A stretch of DNA of 46,647 nt from Symbiodinium natans (Eukaryota > Sar > Dinophyceae > Suessiales > Symbiodiniaceae), in contig CAJNDS010000971.1 of assembly GCA_905221605.1 (NCBI GenBank), positions 1-46,647 on the forward strand, written 5' to 3'. Below are positions 27,257 to 38,049 of this stretch, piece after piece. A program made the translations under genes and the position numbers. Within the stretch, counting starts at the first letter, position 1. Every line of letters starts with the position of its first letter. Below the pieces are notes generated by a model that did not search any database, had not been told where the DNA came from, and saw only the letters and a list, made by a program, of their open reading frames with translations.

Positions 27257-28636
27257 GTGAACGAACAAAAAGTGCTGAAAGTGGCGCTCGCGCTTCCCCC
27301 GAAGGCCCGGCAGCGGCTCCTCGAGGCCCTCTGCCACGGCGACCGCTACGAAGTCGCGGTGGCCCTGGAGAACGTCCCTGCGGAGCTCCGGGCCGACCGC
27401 GACATCATCCTGAAGGCCGTGGAGAGCCGTGGCGCTGTCCTGGAGTTTGCGGCTGAAAAACTTAAGGCCGACCGGGACGTCGTCTTGAAGGCCGTGGAGA
27501 GCAATGGTGCTGCCCTGCAGTATGCGGCCGAAGAGCTCCGGGCCGACCGGGACGTCGTCCTGAAGGCCGTGGAGCGCTATGGCCCTGCCCTGGCGTATGC
27601 GGCCGAAAAGCTCCGGGCCGACCGGGACGTCGTCCTCAAGGCCGTGGAGACGGATGGCAATGCCCTGGGGTATGCCGAAGAGCTCTGGGCCGACCGGGAC
27701 GTCGTCCTCAAGGCCGTGGAGAGCGATGGCCGTGCCCTGATGCATGCGACCAAAGAACTCCAAGCCGACCGGGACGTCGTCCTCCACGCCGTGGAGAGCC
27801 GTGGCGATGCCCTGCGGTTTGCGGCCAAAGAGCTGAAGGCCGAGCGGGACTTCGTCCTGAAGGCCGTGGAGAGCAATGGTGTTGCCCTGCAGTATGCGGC
27901 CGAAGAGCTCCGGGCCGACCGGGACGTCGTCCTGAAGGCCGTGGAGAGCAAGGGCGTTGCCCTGCAGTATGCGGCCGCCGAAAAGCTCACGGCCGACCGG
28001 GACGTCGTCCTGAAGGCCGTGGAGAGCAATGGCGAGGCCCTGAAGTATGCGGCCAAAGAGCTCACGGCCGACCGGGACGTCGTCCTGAAGGCCGTGGAGA
28101 GCTATGGCGATGCCCTGATGCATGCGGCCGAAGAGCTCTGGGCCGACCGGGACGTCGTCCTGAAGGCCGCGGAGAGCCGTGGCGATGCCCTGCGGTTTGC
28201 GGCCAAAGAGCTGAAGGCCGAGCGGGACTTCATCCTCAAGGCCGTGGAGAGCAATGGCCCTACCCTGGAGTATGCGGCCGAAGAGCTCACGGCCGACCGG
28301 GACTTCTTGCTGGCATTGGTGCGGGCGACGCGCGCGGACTGGCTCCTGCAGTTTGCGTCTAAGGAGCTCCAAAAAGACGAGGCCTTGGCCCGGCGCTGCA
28401 AGGAGGCGGCCGGGACGGGCCTCGTCTTCACCTACTACCGCAGCTACGCTTGCTTCCAGGACATGCGCGACCGCTTCCTGGCCGCCGGGGCCTCCGTCCC
28501 CGGGGGCGAGGCCTACGAGGCGGTCATGGTGGAGCTGAAGAAATCACACGGGAGCCCTTCGGCTCCGGGTGTCCCAAGAAACCCTCAACCCCAAAACCTC
28601 CCCACAGAAACCCCTAAAAGGCTAAGAAGCCCTTGA
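27257..28636 (+). CDS. DUF4116 repeat protein, unit 3 (expanded)
   Basis: The longest paralogue, with about 460 residues from the GTG at 27257. The frame stays open upstream to 26975, but that part is not conserved in frame in other units. It carries twelve full 25-residue DUF4116 repeats (ADRDVVLKAVESNGxAL), a terminal half-repeat and the shared C-terminal domain (GTGLVFTYYRSYAC). Repeats 5-7 and 10-12 are similar as blocks (MHA, then RGDALRFAAKEL, then AERDF), indicating a multi-repeat internal duplication. Repeat 4 lacks one residue and repeat 8 has one extra. A solenoid of paired helices is plausible from the periodicity. Function unknown. Confidence 0.8.
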   Translation: MNEQKVLKVALALPPKARQRLLEALCHGDRYEVAVALENVPAELRADRDIILKAVESRGAVLEFAAEKLKADRDVVLKAVESNGAALQYAAEELRADRDVVLKAVERYGPALAYAAEKLRADRDVVLKAVETDGNALGYAEELWADRDVVLKAVESDGRALMHATKELQADRDVVLHAVESRGDALRFAAKELKAERDFVLKAVESNGVALQYAAEELRADRDVVLKAVESKGVALQYAAAEKLTADRDVVLKAVESNGEALKYAAKELTADRDVVLKAVESYGDALMHAAEELWADRDVVLKAAESRGDALRFAAKELKAERDFILKAVESNGPTLEYAAEELTADRDFLLALVRATRADWLLQFASKELQKDEALARRCKEAAGTGLVFTYYRSYACFQDMRDRFLAAGASVPGGEAYEAVMVELKKSHGSPSAPGVPRNPQPQNLPTETPKRLRSP

Positions 28637-29034
28637 GGACGACCTCTTGACCCTTTCAAAGGCTCCAGCCCCTCTAACTCTCACCTCTATGGACCCCCTT
28701 CAAGCCTTTGTTTTTGCTTTCTTTTTGTTTGGTCTTTTTCGCTGAGTTCAGAACATTTTGGAGCCTCGGATGTGTCGGCTTGGTTCCTGCAGGAAACCTT
28801 CCGCGCGTCGTGCCGTGCTGGAGCCGGCGTCGAAACGCGCGAGACAGTCCAGAAAAATCATTTCAAAACAAGAACCACGCGAAACGGCGAACAACGCAAA
28901 GCAAAAAGAGGCACAACAACGCAAAACAAACAAGAAACAACGCAAAACGTCTACAACAACAAACGAAACTCGTTAGTCATTCTTTCGCGTCTTTGTTCGA
29001 CTGGTCCGTTTTTTGCGTGTTTTAGTTTCTTTAT

Positions 29035-29078
29035 TACTATTTTTTTCTCTCTCTCTCTCTCTCTCTGTCTCTCTGTTT
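29035..29078 (+). repeat. Pyrimidine tract downstream of the unit 3 DUF4116 gene
   Basis: T run plus CT dinucleotides, matching 6838-6893. Confidence 0.75.
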
Positions 29079-29384
29079 TCGCACGGTTCGTTTTTGTTTT
29101 TGTCTTTTCGCTTGTTGGCGCTGCACCTCCGCTTAACCGAGACACATGGAGAGCGTTTCCACGGCCTGAGGTCATGTCTGTTTTGCTGCTAGTGGGTTTC
29201 TTGTTTGAACTCTTGGTTTTCAAGTTGAATCTAGTACAACTTGTCGAACAGAACTCGACATCATTGGGACAGCAGAATTGAAACTAAGACCCGACTCTAA
29301 CTAGACGTCCACCCTACTGAAAGCAAAGGACGTTTGTTGAGCCTTTTTGGGATTTCGATGCAGTCTAGAAGGTCGCAACAAAAT

Positions 29385-29715
29385 ACCAGACTACTAAAGA
29401 ACCACTTGCCGACCCGCCATGTAAGCTGCAACCTTGACACAACAGCTCGCATTACATCAAAAGAGTGCAATTGCGATCTTCTTGCGCCCGTGATCTCATG
29501 GAACATTTCGTGGAGTTTATCTAATTTCCAGAAGCCTCAGCAGGAGACACCAAAAAGTGACTTTCCAAAGGAGTTCCATTGATTTGCATCACATCTAATT
29601 GTGATCTTGCTGGCGTTTCAGTTTCACTGGAGTCCTCATTCTTCTTCTTTGGATACGTGTTGTGTTTTATTGAGACTGAGCTCCCAAATTTAGCTGATGT
29701 TCAAGAAAAGTCCTA
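29385..29715 (+). repeat. Conserved inter-gene block, unit 3
   Basis: Copy of the 7190-7520 block, with GGAGACACCAAAAAGTGAC and CTGATGTTCAAG. No consistent reading frame. Confidence 0.65.
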
Positions 29716-29845
29716 ATGGTTCCCAAAGAATATGAGGCGAGTTTTTTGTCGAGTTGTATACCTGATTTTGACTGACCAGCATCCTAAATTTTCAAGCTCA
29801 TGTCTGATGTTTCCCGCATGCTTGCAAGCAATCACACATACATAC

Positions 29846-29885
29846 CAGTATAATATCAGTATAAAATCAGTATAATATCAGTATA
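29846..29885 (+). repeat. ATCAGTATAA tandem repeat, unit 3
   Basis: Four units, as in unit 1. Confidence 0.85.
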
Positions 29886-30252
29886 TGACGAAACTATAGC
29901 ATCCATGCATAGCCACACACAATTTCATGTGGACACTGGCAATTGTGCTTTGTATCACCGGTAGAAAAACACAATACATACATGTCAAGAAACAAACAAT
30001 TTGTTGAGAGGAACGGGGGTGCGTCACTTGGTTTTCCCCCAAACAAGCATCAAGCATCTCCGTCGGAGTAGGACAGATCCACGATCTGTACTTTTTTCAC
30101 AGGAGGTTCAGCTGCTCGGAGGGGCTGAGGTCCGGATGGGGCTTGGGGTGCAACAGGGCACAAACCTCCGCCTCGCGTTTTCCCCGCGGCTTCTGCCACC
30201 TTGTTTCGGTTCCGCTTCCCCCTGCGCATGTCAGAGCGGCCGTTGTGCCCAG

Positions 30253-31369
30253 GCACTGCCACAGTGTGGTTTGACCAACAGCTGGTCTTCGGCCACGCTG
30301 CCGACGACGGGCGCTGGACGCACCCGAGCCACGACTGCGGCCGGGACATGGCGCCGGTGCCACCAGAGGCGGGCCGCGAGGCCAAGTGGAACTCTACGGT
30401 GGACTCCCGGAGTCAGTCGCTGGCCGCTACCTCAGCCCTTGCGCCCCAGAACTCGCTCCGCGAGCGCATGTTCCGCAAGTTCAGCTCTCAGGTTCCCAAG
30501 GTCGGCAAGAGCTACGTTTGCTGCTCGGACGGAAGCGTGAGATTCTCTCAGAGAGAGAACTTGCATGAAGCTGCAGAGCCCAGAAAAGAGGAGCTGAGTA
30601 GTTGCCAAGACTGGAGGGTGGCGAGGGCTTTCGACACTCAGAAGCGTTCTTACGCCAGCATGTAGGGAGCAGTTCTCGCCGCACCGTGCGCTGTCCCGCT
30701 GCCCGTTCCGAAGGCTGGTGCTGTCACTGGCTTCGGGAGGTGCGCAGGCACCACGAGCGTGGGGAGGTGATCTGCGCCGCGGTGTCGAACATATTTGCCG
30801 AGGACGCTTGGACTGCCACCGAGTATAGGCTTCGAATCAAATTGGGGGATGCAGGCTCGGAGGTTTCAGGCCACGTTGAGCATCTGCCAGCGCTGAGTAG
30901 CTCCCTTCACGGGTGCCTTTCACGAGTCATGAGTCACGAGTCCCTACGAGTCCCTACGAGTCCCTACGAGTCCTTCTGTGAAGCACCACGGTGGGCAAGG
31001 CGTTTTTGGCTCCCGCTCAGGAATGGGTGCAGAAGTACGGCGCAGGCTCCTCGGAGCTCTCGGATGCAGACGCCGAACTGCACGGCCTTCCCAGGAGCCT
31101 TGGATGGTGGCAACCAAAAGGGTGTCTATAGAGTTTAGAGTTGGCGCTTCCCAGTTGCCGTTTTTGCTGCCTACCCAAGGGAGACGTTCAAGAATGGGAG
31201 GCCACCTGGCTGGGGCGAAGGCCGAATTCGCATCTCCAATGGCAAATCCTTCGAGCGCAAGGCGCCCGTGCACCCCAAAACGGAGAAGCCCTTGGGGGTG
31301 GGCTGCCGCTGGGAGCGGCAGGCCTTGGACAACATGGAGTTCCCGGTGTACGCGTTTTTCATCCCGTGA
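30253..31369 (+). CDS. Five-exon gene of unknown function, unit 3
   Basis: Exons: 30253-30434, 30492-30531, 30714-30814, 31021-31121 and 31180-31369. Exon 4 has one extra Trp codon (GWWQ). The first intron is only 57 nt, a multiple of three and without a stop, so exons 1 and 2 also read through as one frame (RERMFRKFSSQVPKVGKSY). This copy may have lost, or may never have had, that intron. Other donors are GA, GC and GT. An in-frame ATG just upstream gives MSERPLCPGT as in unit 1. The end is FPVYAFFIP and TGA. Function unknown. Confidence 0.6.
30921..30973 (+). repeat. CGAGTCCCTA minisatellite
   Basis: Four to five units of about 10 bp within the third intron of the unit 3 gene. Absent from the other copies. 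Confidence 0.8.
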
Positions 31370-31913
31370 GCCCCGCGAAGCGGTTGGCCGTGGTCCTCCA
31401 ACCTTTGAATCCTTCTTGCTCGGGTCGGCGGCGCCGTCTCTGCCCCGGATCCCCCCACGCAGCTGCGGTCAAGCCTCCTCTTTGCACGACACGCCCTCGC
31501 TACAACGCAAGTACTTTACCTTGCTTGGCCTACCCGCAACTGATGTGATGTTCTGTCTGTCGGCCTTTGCAAAGCAAATCTGCACCTCGACATCCGAGAG
31601 CCCGGAGCAACGGAAAGAAAAAAGGTGTCTCGAAAGCATCGGCGCAAGGGCTAGAAGCTTTCTTGTGAGGGGAGAGCCTTATACACGTACAAAGGGGGCT
31701 CCCCCCCCATGCCCCTCAAGCCCAGAGAAGCGCCCTCCACGCCCCGAGCCCCCTATCAAAGCAACGAAACCTGAAGCCCCCGAAGCCGAAAACCCCCCAA
31801 CCCCCCCCCCCCCCCAAAAAAAAAAAAATAAAAAAAACCCTCGGATCCGTCACACCATCCTGCGGCCCCCGCAAATGCCCAGAAGCCCTCCATGCCCGGA
31901 GCCCACTAAGCCC

Positions 31914-31990
31914 CTAGGGTTTAGGGTTTAGGGTTTAGGGTTTAGGGTTTAGGGTCTAGGGTTTAGGATTTAGGGTTTAGGGTTTTGGGT
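31914..31990 (+). repeat. TTTAGGG array
   Basis: About eleven units, nearly perfect, G-rich strand on +. Confidence 0.9.
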
Positions 31991-32451
31991 TCCAAAAGCC
32001 TTCGGACCCTGAAGCCCTACACCCTGAAACCCAAACCCAACGCACCCGAAACCCCAAACCCTCAGCCCTCCAGCCTAAACCCTATAAAGCCAGAAACTAA
32101 AACCCTTCAAACCCGTCTGCTGCCTTTCTTGCGGCTCCCGGGCGACCGCCCGCGGGGGTGGGGGTGGGGTGGAATCTTCGTGGAGACGAGAGACCGCCTT
32201 TTGGGGCAGCCCGGAGGGCCTGGGACCCAGTGAGGGTTTAGCACTGAAGGTCTTAGCAGAGGAAATTGCAGCAAGGAATTTGAGGAGTTTTGGGGTGCCT
32301 TGTACCCCCTTCAACTGTTCAAGGGTTTTGCGGTTGAAACTTGGGTTGTATAAGAGGGGGGAGGGTAGGAGGGAAGGGGGGGGCGGGGGGGACGGTGACC
32401 CCTTTGTCTTGGGTAGCTACTTGGAGGTTCATGGTACTTACTAACCAGTTG

Positions 32452-32600
32452 TAACTGTACTTATAACTGTACTTATAACTGTACTTATAACTGTACATAT
32501 AGCTGTACTCATACCTGTACTTCTAACTGTACTTAAAACCATATTAGGGCACTTACTGTAAGGGGCTTATAAGTGGGTTATAAGTGCAGTTAGAATGGGT
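32452..32600. repeat. AACTGTACTTAT minisatellite with inverted tail
   Basis: Seven to eight 12-bp units (32452-32538) are followed by a diverged reverse-complement segment (ATAAGTGCAGTTA at about 32579-32592). The two parts could fold back. Confidence 0.8.
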
Positions 32601-33391
32601 TAATAAGTACCATGAATCTCCAAGGGGGTTTGGAAGAGACCTCCGCATCTTCGGGAGCGGGAAACCAGCATTTGAAGGTTTCTGGATGCCTCCACATGGG
32701 GTTACAAGTGCCCCGGTCAAGGGTAGACATGCCACCGCCCCACTTACCGTGAATCTTCAAGGAAGCCCTAACCCCCCAAAACCCGCAGAACCCCTAAGCA
32801 CCCAAGTCCTGCTTCAGTCACAACAACGCGGGTTCATCGGGGTTCGCAGGGTTGCTGGGGCGCTGGGGGTTTCTAGAGTTTGGGGCTTCGACCCTCGGAG
32901 CTTACGAGTTCCCTTGTTCCCTGTATAGAAGGCTCTCATGGATCATAAAGGGTACCTCGTTTCCGACCTAACAGCTCGCAAGTTGACGACAGGGTTCATG
33001 GAGCTATTTTTAGGGAGGTCTTTGTAGAGTTTCATCCAGGGGTCCCTGAGTTGAGGGCTTCTGGGGGCTTCAGGGCTCGCCCTCAAAACCCCCCCCCCCC
33101 GCCCCGAAAGCCCTAAATAAGGATCCCCCTGCCCAGGAATCCAGAGGACCACAAAAGTGGGCCAAAAAGCCCAGCGCCCGAAACCCTCGGTCCCCTCGCC
33201 GTGTCCCGGAAATGACGGCGCTGAACACAGCCCTCTAGCCTGAAACCCCCAGGCCTCAAGTGAGTTCAGCCCTAAATCCGAAACCCTGAACCCCACTAAG
33301 GGTCCGTCAGGTCGACTCCCAGTCTGGGCCCCATGGTTGTGCATCCCTGCGCCGGACTTAAGGGCTTTAGGGACGTTTTGAGGTTTTTTTT

Positions 33392-33467
33392 TGGTGGTTC
33401 AGGGTGGTTCAGGGTGGTTCAGGGTGGTTTAGGGTGGTTCAGGGTGGTTGAGGGTGGCTGAGGGGTT
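33392..33467 (+). repeat. GGTGGTTCAG minisatellite
   Basis: Seven 10-bp units with C/T/G variants at the eighth position. Confidence 0.85.
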
Positions 33468-34380
33468 TAGGGTTTTAGGGTTCATGCACGCCCACAAGTA
33501 GGGCGGTTGCGTTTCTACCCTTGACTAAGGTACCCACAACCCCCCAGATCTATCGCCATTGACCACTCAAGCGCATGTCTTTTCTTAGACCCCCCCTGGT
33601 GCAAGAGGGATCCCAGGCAAAAGAAGCTCAGAAGCCCGATGCCAGTCCTCGCCCCCTAACAAAGAGAGGCTCCTGGAGGCCCCTTCTTCTCGAAGCGGTA
33701 TGAGGTAGGGTTGATATTGCTTGTGTCCCCAAAGAAGGACACCCAATATGTACACTCACCAAGATAAAAAAAAGGAAGCTTATATACACTCACCAACGAC
33801 AGTAAGATAAACCCTGCTTCATATGAAGTGTGCCGAAGTCCCTGCTGCGCTGAGGCTCTTCTGCAACCAATGGCAGTGCTTGGCCTCCCCGCGGCATCCT
33901 CGCAGGCAGATGAGCCCCGTATGTACACCCGCCCTGCCGTAAAAGCGGCCATGGGATCTTCCTTACTTTCTTGAGCCCTTAGCCCCTCCAAACGAGATCA
34001 CAGAAGCAAAGGGTCAATGTGACCATTCGTTCAGCGTCATGCTTGGGAGTCCCTTGTTGCCAACTGGGGGGGCGGGGGGGGGGTGGGGGCGGCGGAGAGG
34101 AAGCCGCCCGCAGCACATACGCCAGAGTTGATGCTTGGGTTTCAAGGCGAGTCTCAGTCAGGGTACTCGCCACAGATTTAAGGTGCCCAGAACCCAGTAG
34201 GTCGGCTTAAGGTTTGGGAGTTTAGTTATTTAGGGCTTTTAGGGTCGCTTTTAGTGTCGCGTTTCGGGCTTTAGGGCCTTAGGTTGAGAAAGGGTTCCTA
34301 CAATGATTGCCCAGAAACAGCACAGGGTACACGAGATCGGGAACTCTACTTTCTAGATCCTCCCAGGACTCCCAGTTGAG

Positions 34381-34464
34381 GGTTTTGGGGTTTTGGGGTT
34401 TTGGGGTTTTGGGGTTTTGGGGTTTAGGGTTTAGGGTTTAGGGTTTAGGTTTTAGGTTTTAGGG
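34381..34464 (+). repeat. GGGGTTTT to TTTAGGG compound array
   Basis: Five GGGGTTTT octamers pass directly into about five TTTAGGG heptamers and then TTTTAGG variants. It looks like a sequence in transition between two repeat types. Confidence 0.85.
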
Positions 34465-34679
34465 CTGAGATCTCAGCCCTCAAGCTGATTGGGGGGTTGT
34501 TCAGGGGCTTAGTTAGGGGCCTTTCGGCTTTCCCAGATCTTAGCACGGGAGGGATGTTTCGAGTGAGGGGGCTTAGGGGGGGGGGGGGGTATTTTGTAGG
34601 GTTTCATACGAAATAGTTGAAGGGAAAGAAGGGGTGGGCCGCGGGCCCTAATAGTGGACAACTCCCCAAGACTTTTTTT

Positions 34680-36440
34680 TTTGGCAGGTCTGCGGCAGCC
34701 TTCACAGAGGTCCGCGGAGCTTTGCCGGGGCATGGGCCCCAGAGAGCGGTTCTTGGCTGACATGAAGTGCAAGGCTTTTGGTGAAAGCTTCAGGTTATGG
34801 CAGTATGGCAGCCTATACTACCCAGCTACTCCTTCCTCCCCCCAAAACTGGTCCAAGGTTTGGGCTTCTAATGGGTCAGGGTTCCTAGAGCCATTTTTGC
34901 ATCTCAGGGTTGAGAGGACTTTCAGGAAGTTGGGGAGGCTGTCATAAGCGCCTTTGGGGACGTCACGGGACAACACCCTGCCCAGGTGCGCGCGAAGGGC
35001 CCGGAGATTGGAAGAAGCTGGCCTTCCGCCGGTCGCGGAAAATGGCAGAGGGCCACCCACTTCACCCTAAGCCCTAATCCGAGCATCTGTTTAATTGGGG
35101 GGGTGCCCCCCCCCACACAATAAGAAAGGCAGGGTTCCGCAATAGTTGGACCATGGCCCTGTATTGATTCTCTATTTAAAAACAATACGAGTGTATTGAA
35201 AACAATAGGAATGTATAGAATCTATATTCAAAAGGCTTTCCGAAGGGCTGGGTTCAAAATTTTGCAACCCCCCCGAAAAAATTCCTTTAAATGTGGTGGG
35301 TTTGCCCCATACGAAATCCACCCTGATGGAAAGTAGTCTTCCGGCGGGCTTCCGGCCAAAAAAAATTTCTTTAAATGTGGGGGTATTAATTAAGCAGATG
35401 TTCGGATTAGCTAGGATGCCCAGTAGTGCCCTTATTCCCTTTTTTGGGGGTTTAGGTTCCCTTATAAACACCTTTAAGCAAAAAAGGGCACCCTTTGTAA
35501 TCCTAGGTTACTGGGCAACCTAGCTAAACCCTGAACCCTTACCGGTCCCGAAATGCTCCTGCAGCTTACGGCCGAAAACCCTAAACCCTTACCGGTCCCT
35601 AATGTAGTCTGCTTCTTCTGGGTGCGAGTCATTGGATCCCAAAAAAGAATCCCCCGAAATTTGGCCCCAGATTGGAAGTGCCGATGTGCCACAAGGCTTG
35701 TTCGGGCCCAGCATCCCGCCGTAAGGCCTTTTTTTGGAGCACTACAAACCTAAAGCCCCACAAGTTGCGAGTCTTCATACCTGAACTTGGCCGGACATGC
35801 CAGTCCCTTATCCCCCCTACCCCCCCTACCCCCCGTCACGTTCGTATAGAGAGGTCTAAAGCAAGGGAGCTCTTCTCATATGAGCTTGGGGATTTGCGGT
35901 AGAACAAGATCCCATGTGCGGAAGAAGCCTGCGGAAGCCAGGGGGCTCTTCCGTCTAGTGCAACGATCTGAAGGGAGATCCCCAAAAGGATGCCCGGATA
36001 AATCGAGCCAACAAAAACAGTTGCAATGAGCCGTGATAAGGCACAATATCCCCTAGTAATTCCCTTTGAACCCTGCGCCCTAAACCCTAAATGGCAAGTC
36101 GTCATACCTGAATTTGGCCCCTAGAGCCCCAACCCCCCTAAAACCTTAGCGGTCCCCAAGATCCCCTGGTCTGGTCGAGCCAAGGAGGTTGCGAGCTGTA
36201 AAGGGGTCCTCAGAGGCCCCTTTCAACCCTGAAGCCCTCGAAAGCCCTGCCGGAAGATGGGCAGGAGCCCCCCCCCCCCCCCCAACGCCCAAGCAGGAAC
36301 AATTGCTGCGGGGTAACCGATGTTCGATGCCTAGAATGGAGCCATGTAGGTCCTTCCCCTGGACTTCACAGGTCGTGCAAGTGCAACTGAAGCCTGAATC
36401 AGCAGCCGAAAGCCGAACTTTGGGTCTGGTGTAGGGATCT
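34680..36440. other. Region before unit 4, related to 0.5-1.34 kb
   Basis: No gene is supported. Blocks at 34.68-34.79, 34.91-35.05 and 35.85-35.95 kb are diverged copies of 0.48-0.60, 0.74-0.91 and 1.26-1.34 kb in the same order. A duplicated AAATTCCTTTAAATGTGG-type element lies at about 35275-35385. CCCTTACCGGTCCC occurs twice (about 35535 and 35587). Confidence 0.5.
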
Positions 36441-36461
36441 TCTACAGGAACCCAGTAAACC

Positions 36462-36615
36462 CCAAACCCTAGACCCTAGACCCTAGACCCTAGACCCTAA
36501 ACCCTAAACCCTAAACCCTAAACCCTAAACCCTAAACCCTAAACCCTAAACCCTAAACCCTAAACCCTAAACCCTAAACCCTAAACCCTAAACCCTAAAC
36601 CCTAAACCCTAAACC
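36462..36615 (+). repeat. CCCTAAA array
   Basis: About twenty-two units. It starts with CCCTAGA variants and becomes perfect. It lies left of the candidate first exon of unit 4. AGGGATCT occurs just before (about 36434) and just after (about 36617) it, as an 8-bp direct repeat. Confidence 0.95.
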
Positions 36616-36702
36616 CAGGGATCTAAAGCTTTTTTTTTTTGTTTGGCAGTTGGCTCGAAGCAGATCGGGCTGGGCGAGCCTGGGCCACGAGGCTTCGGCG
36701 CC

Positions 36703-36732
36703 ATGGGCAGCGGGTGTGGCAAGCCTCACAAG
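36703..36732 (+). CDS. Candidate first exon of the unit 4 DUF4116 gene
   Basis: ATG opens MGSGCGKPHK and is followed by GCGAGC, a GC-type donor. It is homologous to 40432-40461. It lies between two telomere-like arrays of opposite orientation and about 0.6 kb before the unit 4 DUF4116 exon. Gly2 and nearby Cys would suit N-myristoylation and palmitoylation, but this is inference. Confidence 0.4.
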
Positions 36733-36746
36733 GCGAGCCCAAACAG

Positions 36747-36854
36747 GGTTTAGGGTTTAGGGTTTAGGGTTTAGGGTTTAGGGTTTAGGGTTTAGGGTTT
36801 AGGGTTTAGGGTTTAGGGTTTAGGGTTTAGGGTTTAGGGTTTAGGGTTTAGGGA
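36747..36854 (+). repeat. TTTAGGG array
   Basis: About fifteen perfect units. Right member of a C-then-G pair with 36462-36615, 131 bp apart. Confidence 0.95.
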
Positions 36855-37088
36855 AGCCCATAATGCGAAGTGATGTTCGGACAGGGGTGGCGCAGGGAAA
36901 CGAGGTTGGGTTTCAGCTTAGGCTGGAGCGGTTCAGGATCTCGAGTCTTCGGAAGCTCTTTGTAACTACCGAGCCCCTCTCGGCGCGTCCTTGTTCTGCT
37001 CGTCTTGTGCTTTGCTCGCCCCCTGCAGGCAGCGGAGGCGACCGGAGGCGGGTCCGTGTGGCGTGTAGCACCCACGAGAACCCAAGCC

Positions 37089-37152
37089 ACAAAAGAACCT
37101 ACAAAAGAACCCACAAAAGAACCCACAAAAGAACCCACAAAAGAACCCACAA
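37089..37152 (+). repeat. ACAAAAGAACCC minisatellite
   Basis: Five to six 12-bp units. Unit 5 has a single copy at the equivalent site (about 40697-40717), so this is a unit-specific expansion. Confidence 0.85.
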
Positions 37153-37309
37153 GGTTGAATTGACAATGAACAAGTAAGAGAGTCGCGTGGAGGGAAGGCG
37201 TGTGGGCTTGGCGTGGGCTTGGCGCTGAGTGCGGTGCTTTCAAGCTTAAAAAGCTCGGAAGGGCTCAGGGCAAAGACTCCTCCCTCTGCCAGGCACCGGG
37301 CCACAGCAG

Positions 37310-38011
37310 ACTCGGCAGCGGCTCCTCGAGGCCCTCCGCCACGGCGGCTTCGAAGTCTTGGCAGCCCTGCGGGACGCCCCTGCGGAGCTCCGGGCCGACC
37401 GCGACATCTTCCTCAAGGCCGTGGAGAGCAATGGCGATGCCCTGCGGTTTGCGGCCGAAGAGCTCCGGGCCGACCGGGACGTCGTCCTCAAGGCCGTGGA
37501 GAGCGATGGCCGTGCCCTGATGCATGCGGCCGAAGAGCTCCGGGCCGACCGGGACGTCGTCCTCCAGGCCGTGGAGAGCCGTGGCGATGCCCTGCGGTTT
37601 GCGGCCAAAGAGCTGAAGGCCGAGCGGGACTTCATCCTCAAGGCCGTGGAGAGCAATGGCCCTACCCTGGAGTATGCGGCCGAAGAGCTCCGGGCCGACC
37701 CCGACTTCTTGCTGGCACTGGTGCGGGCGACGCGAGCGGACTGGCTCCGGAACTTTGCGGCGGCGGAGCTCCGAGAGGACGAGGCCCTGGCCCGGCGCTG
37801 CAAGGAGGCGGCGGGGACGGGCCTCGTGTTTACCTACTACCGCAGCTACGACTGCCTCGCTGGCATGCGCGACCGCTTCCCGGCCGCCGGCGCCTCCGTC
37901 CCCGGGGGCGAGGCCTACGAGGAGGTGATGGAGAAGCTGAAGGATGCCGAGCACGGGAGCTCCTCGGCTCCGGGTGTCCCAAGAAGCCCTCGACCCCAAA
38001 CCTCCCGATAG
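37310..38011 (+). CDS. DUF4116 repeat protein, unit 4
   Basis: The frame is open from 37250 with no ATG. Sequence before 37310 is not shared with other copies, and CACAGCAG just before TRQRLLEALRHGG could be a 3' splice site. It has four full 25-residue DUF4116 repeats, a half-repeat RADPDFLLALV (Pro replacing the usual Arg) and the common C-terminal domain (GTGLVFTYYRSYDC, GASVPGGEAYEEVM). It ends PRSPRPQTSR and TAG. Repeats 2-4 are nearly the same as repeats 10-12 of unit 3, suggesting duplication or conversion between units. Function unknown. Confidence 0.8.
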   Translation, partial: TRQRLLEALRHGGFEVLAALRDAPAELRADRDIFLKAVESNGDALRFAAEELRADRDVVLKAVESDGRALMHAAEELRADRDVVLQAVESRGDALRFAAKELKAERDFILKAVESNGPTLEYAAEELRADPDFLLALVRATRADWLRNFAAAELREDEALARRCKEAAGTGLVFTYYRSYDCLAGMRDRFPAAGASVPGGEAYEEVMEKLKDAEHGSSSAPGVPRSPRPQTSR

Positions 38012-38049
38012 AAACCCACTCTAATGAACGCTCCTTACTAGCGTTTAGA

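Larger units (their letters stand above)
31370..34650. other. Unit 3 downstream non-coding region
   Basis: No gene is supported. It contains a copy of the block also seen at 9.9, 24.4 and 45.7 kb (32100-32420) and a diverged copy of the 10.57-10.68 kb block at about 33830-33950. It also has several short arrays listed separately. A C20/A12 homopolymer junction lies at about 31798-31838. Confidence 0.5.

Noticed and set aside
27239-28372. Minus-strand frame of about 377 codons opposite the unit 3 DUF4116 gene, with repeated GLQDDVPVGPELFGR
   Set aside because: Mirror image of the repeat on the coding strand; the same happens in the other units. The plus frame matches a known family.
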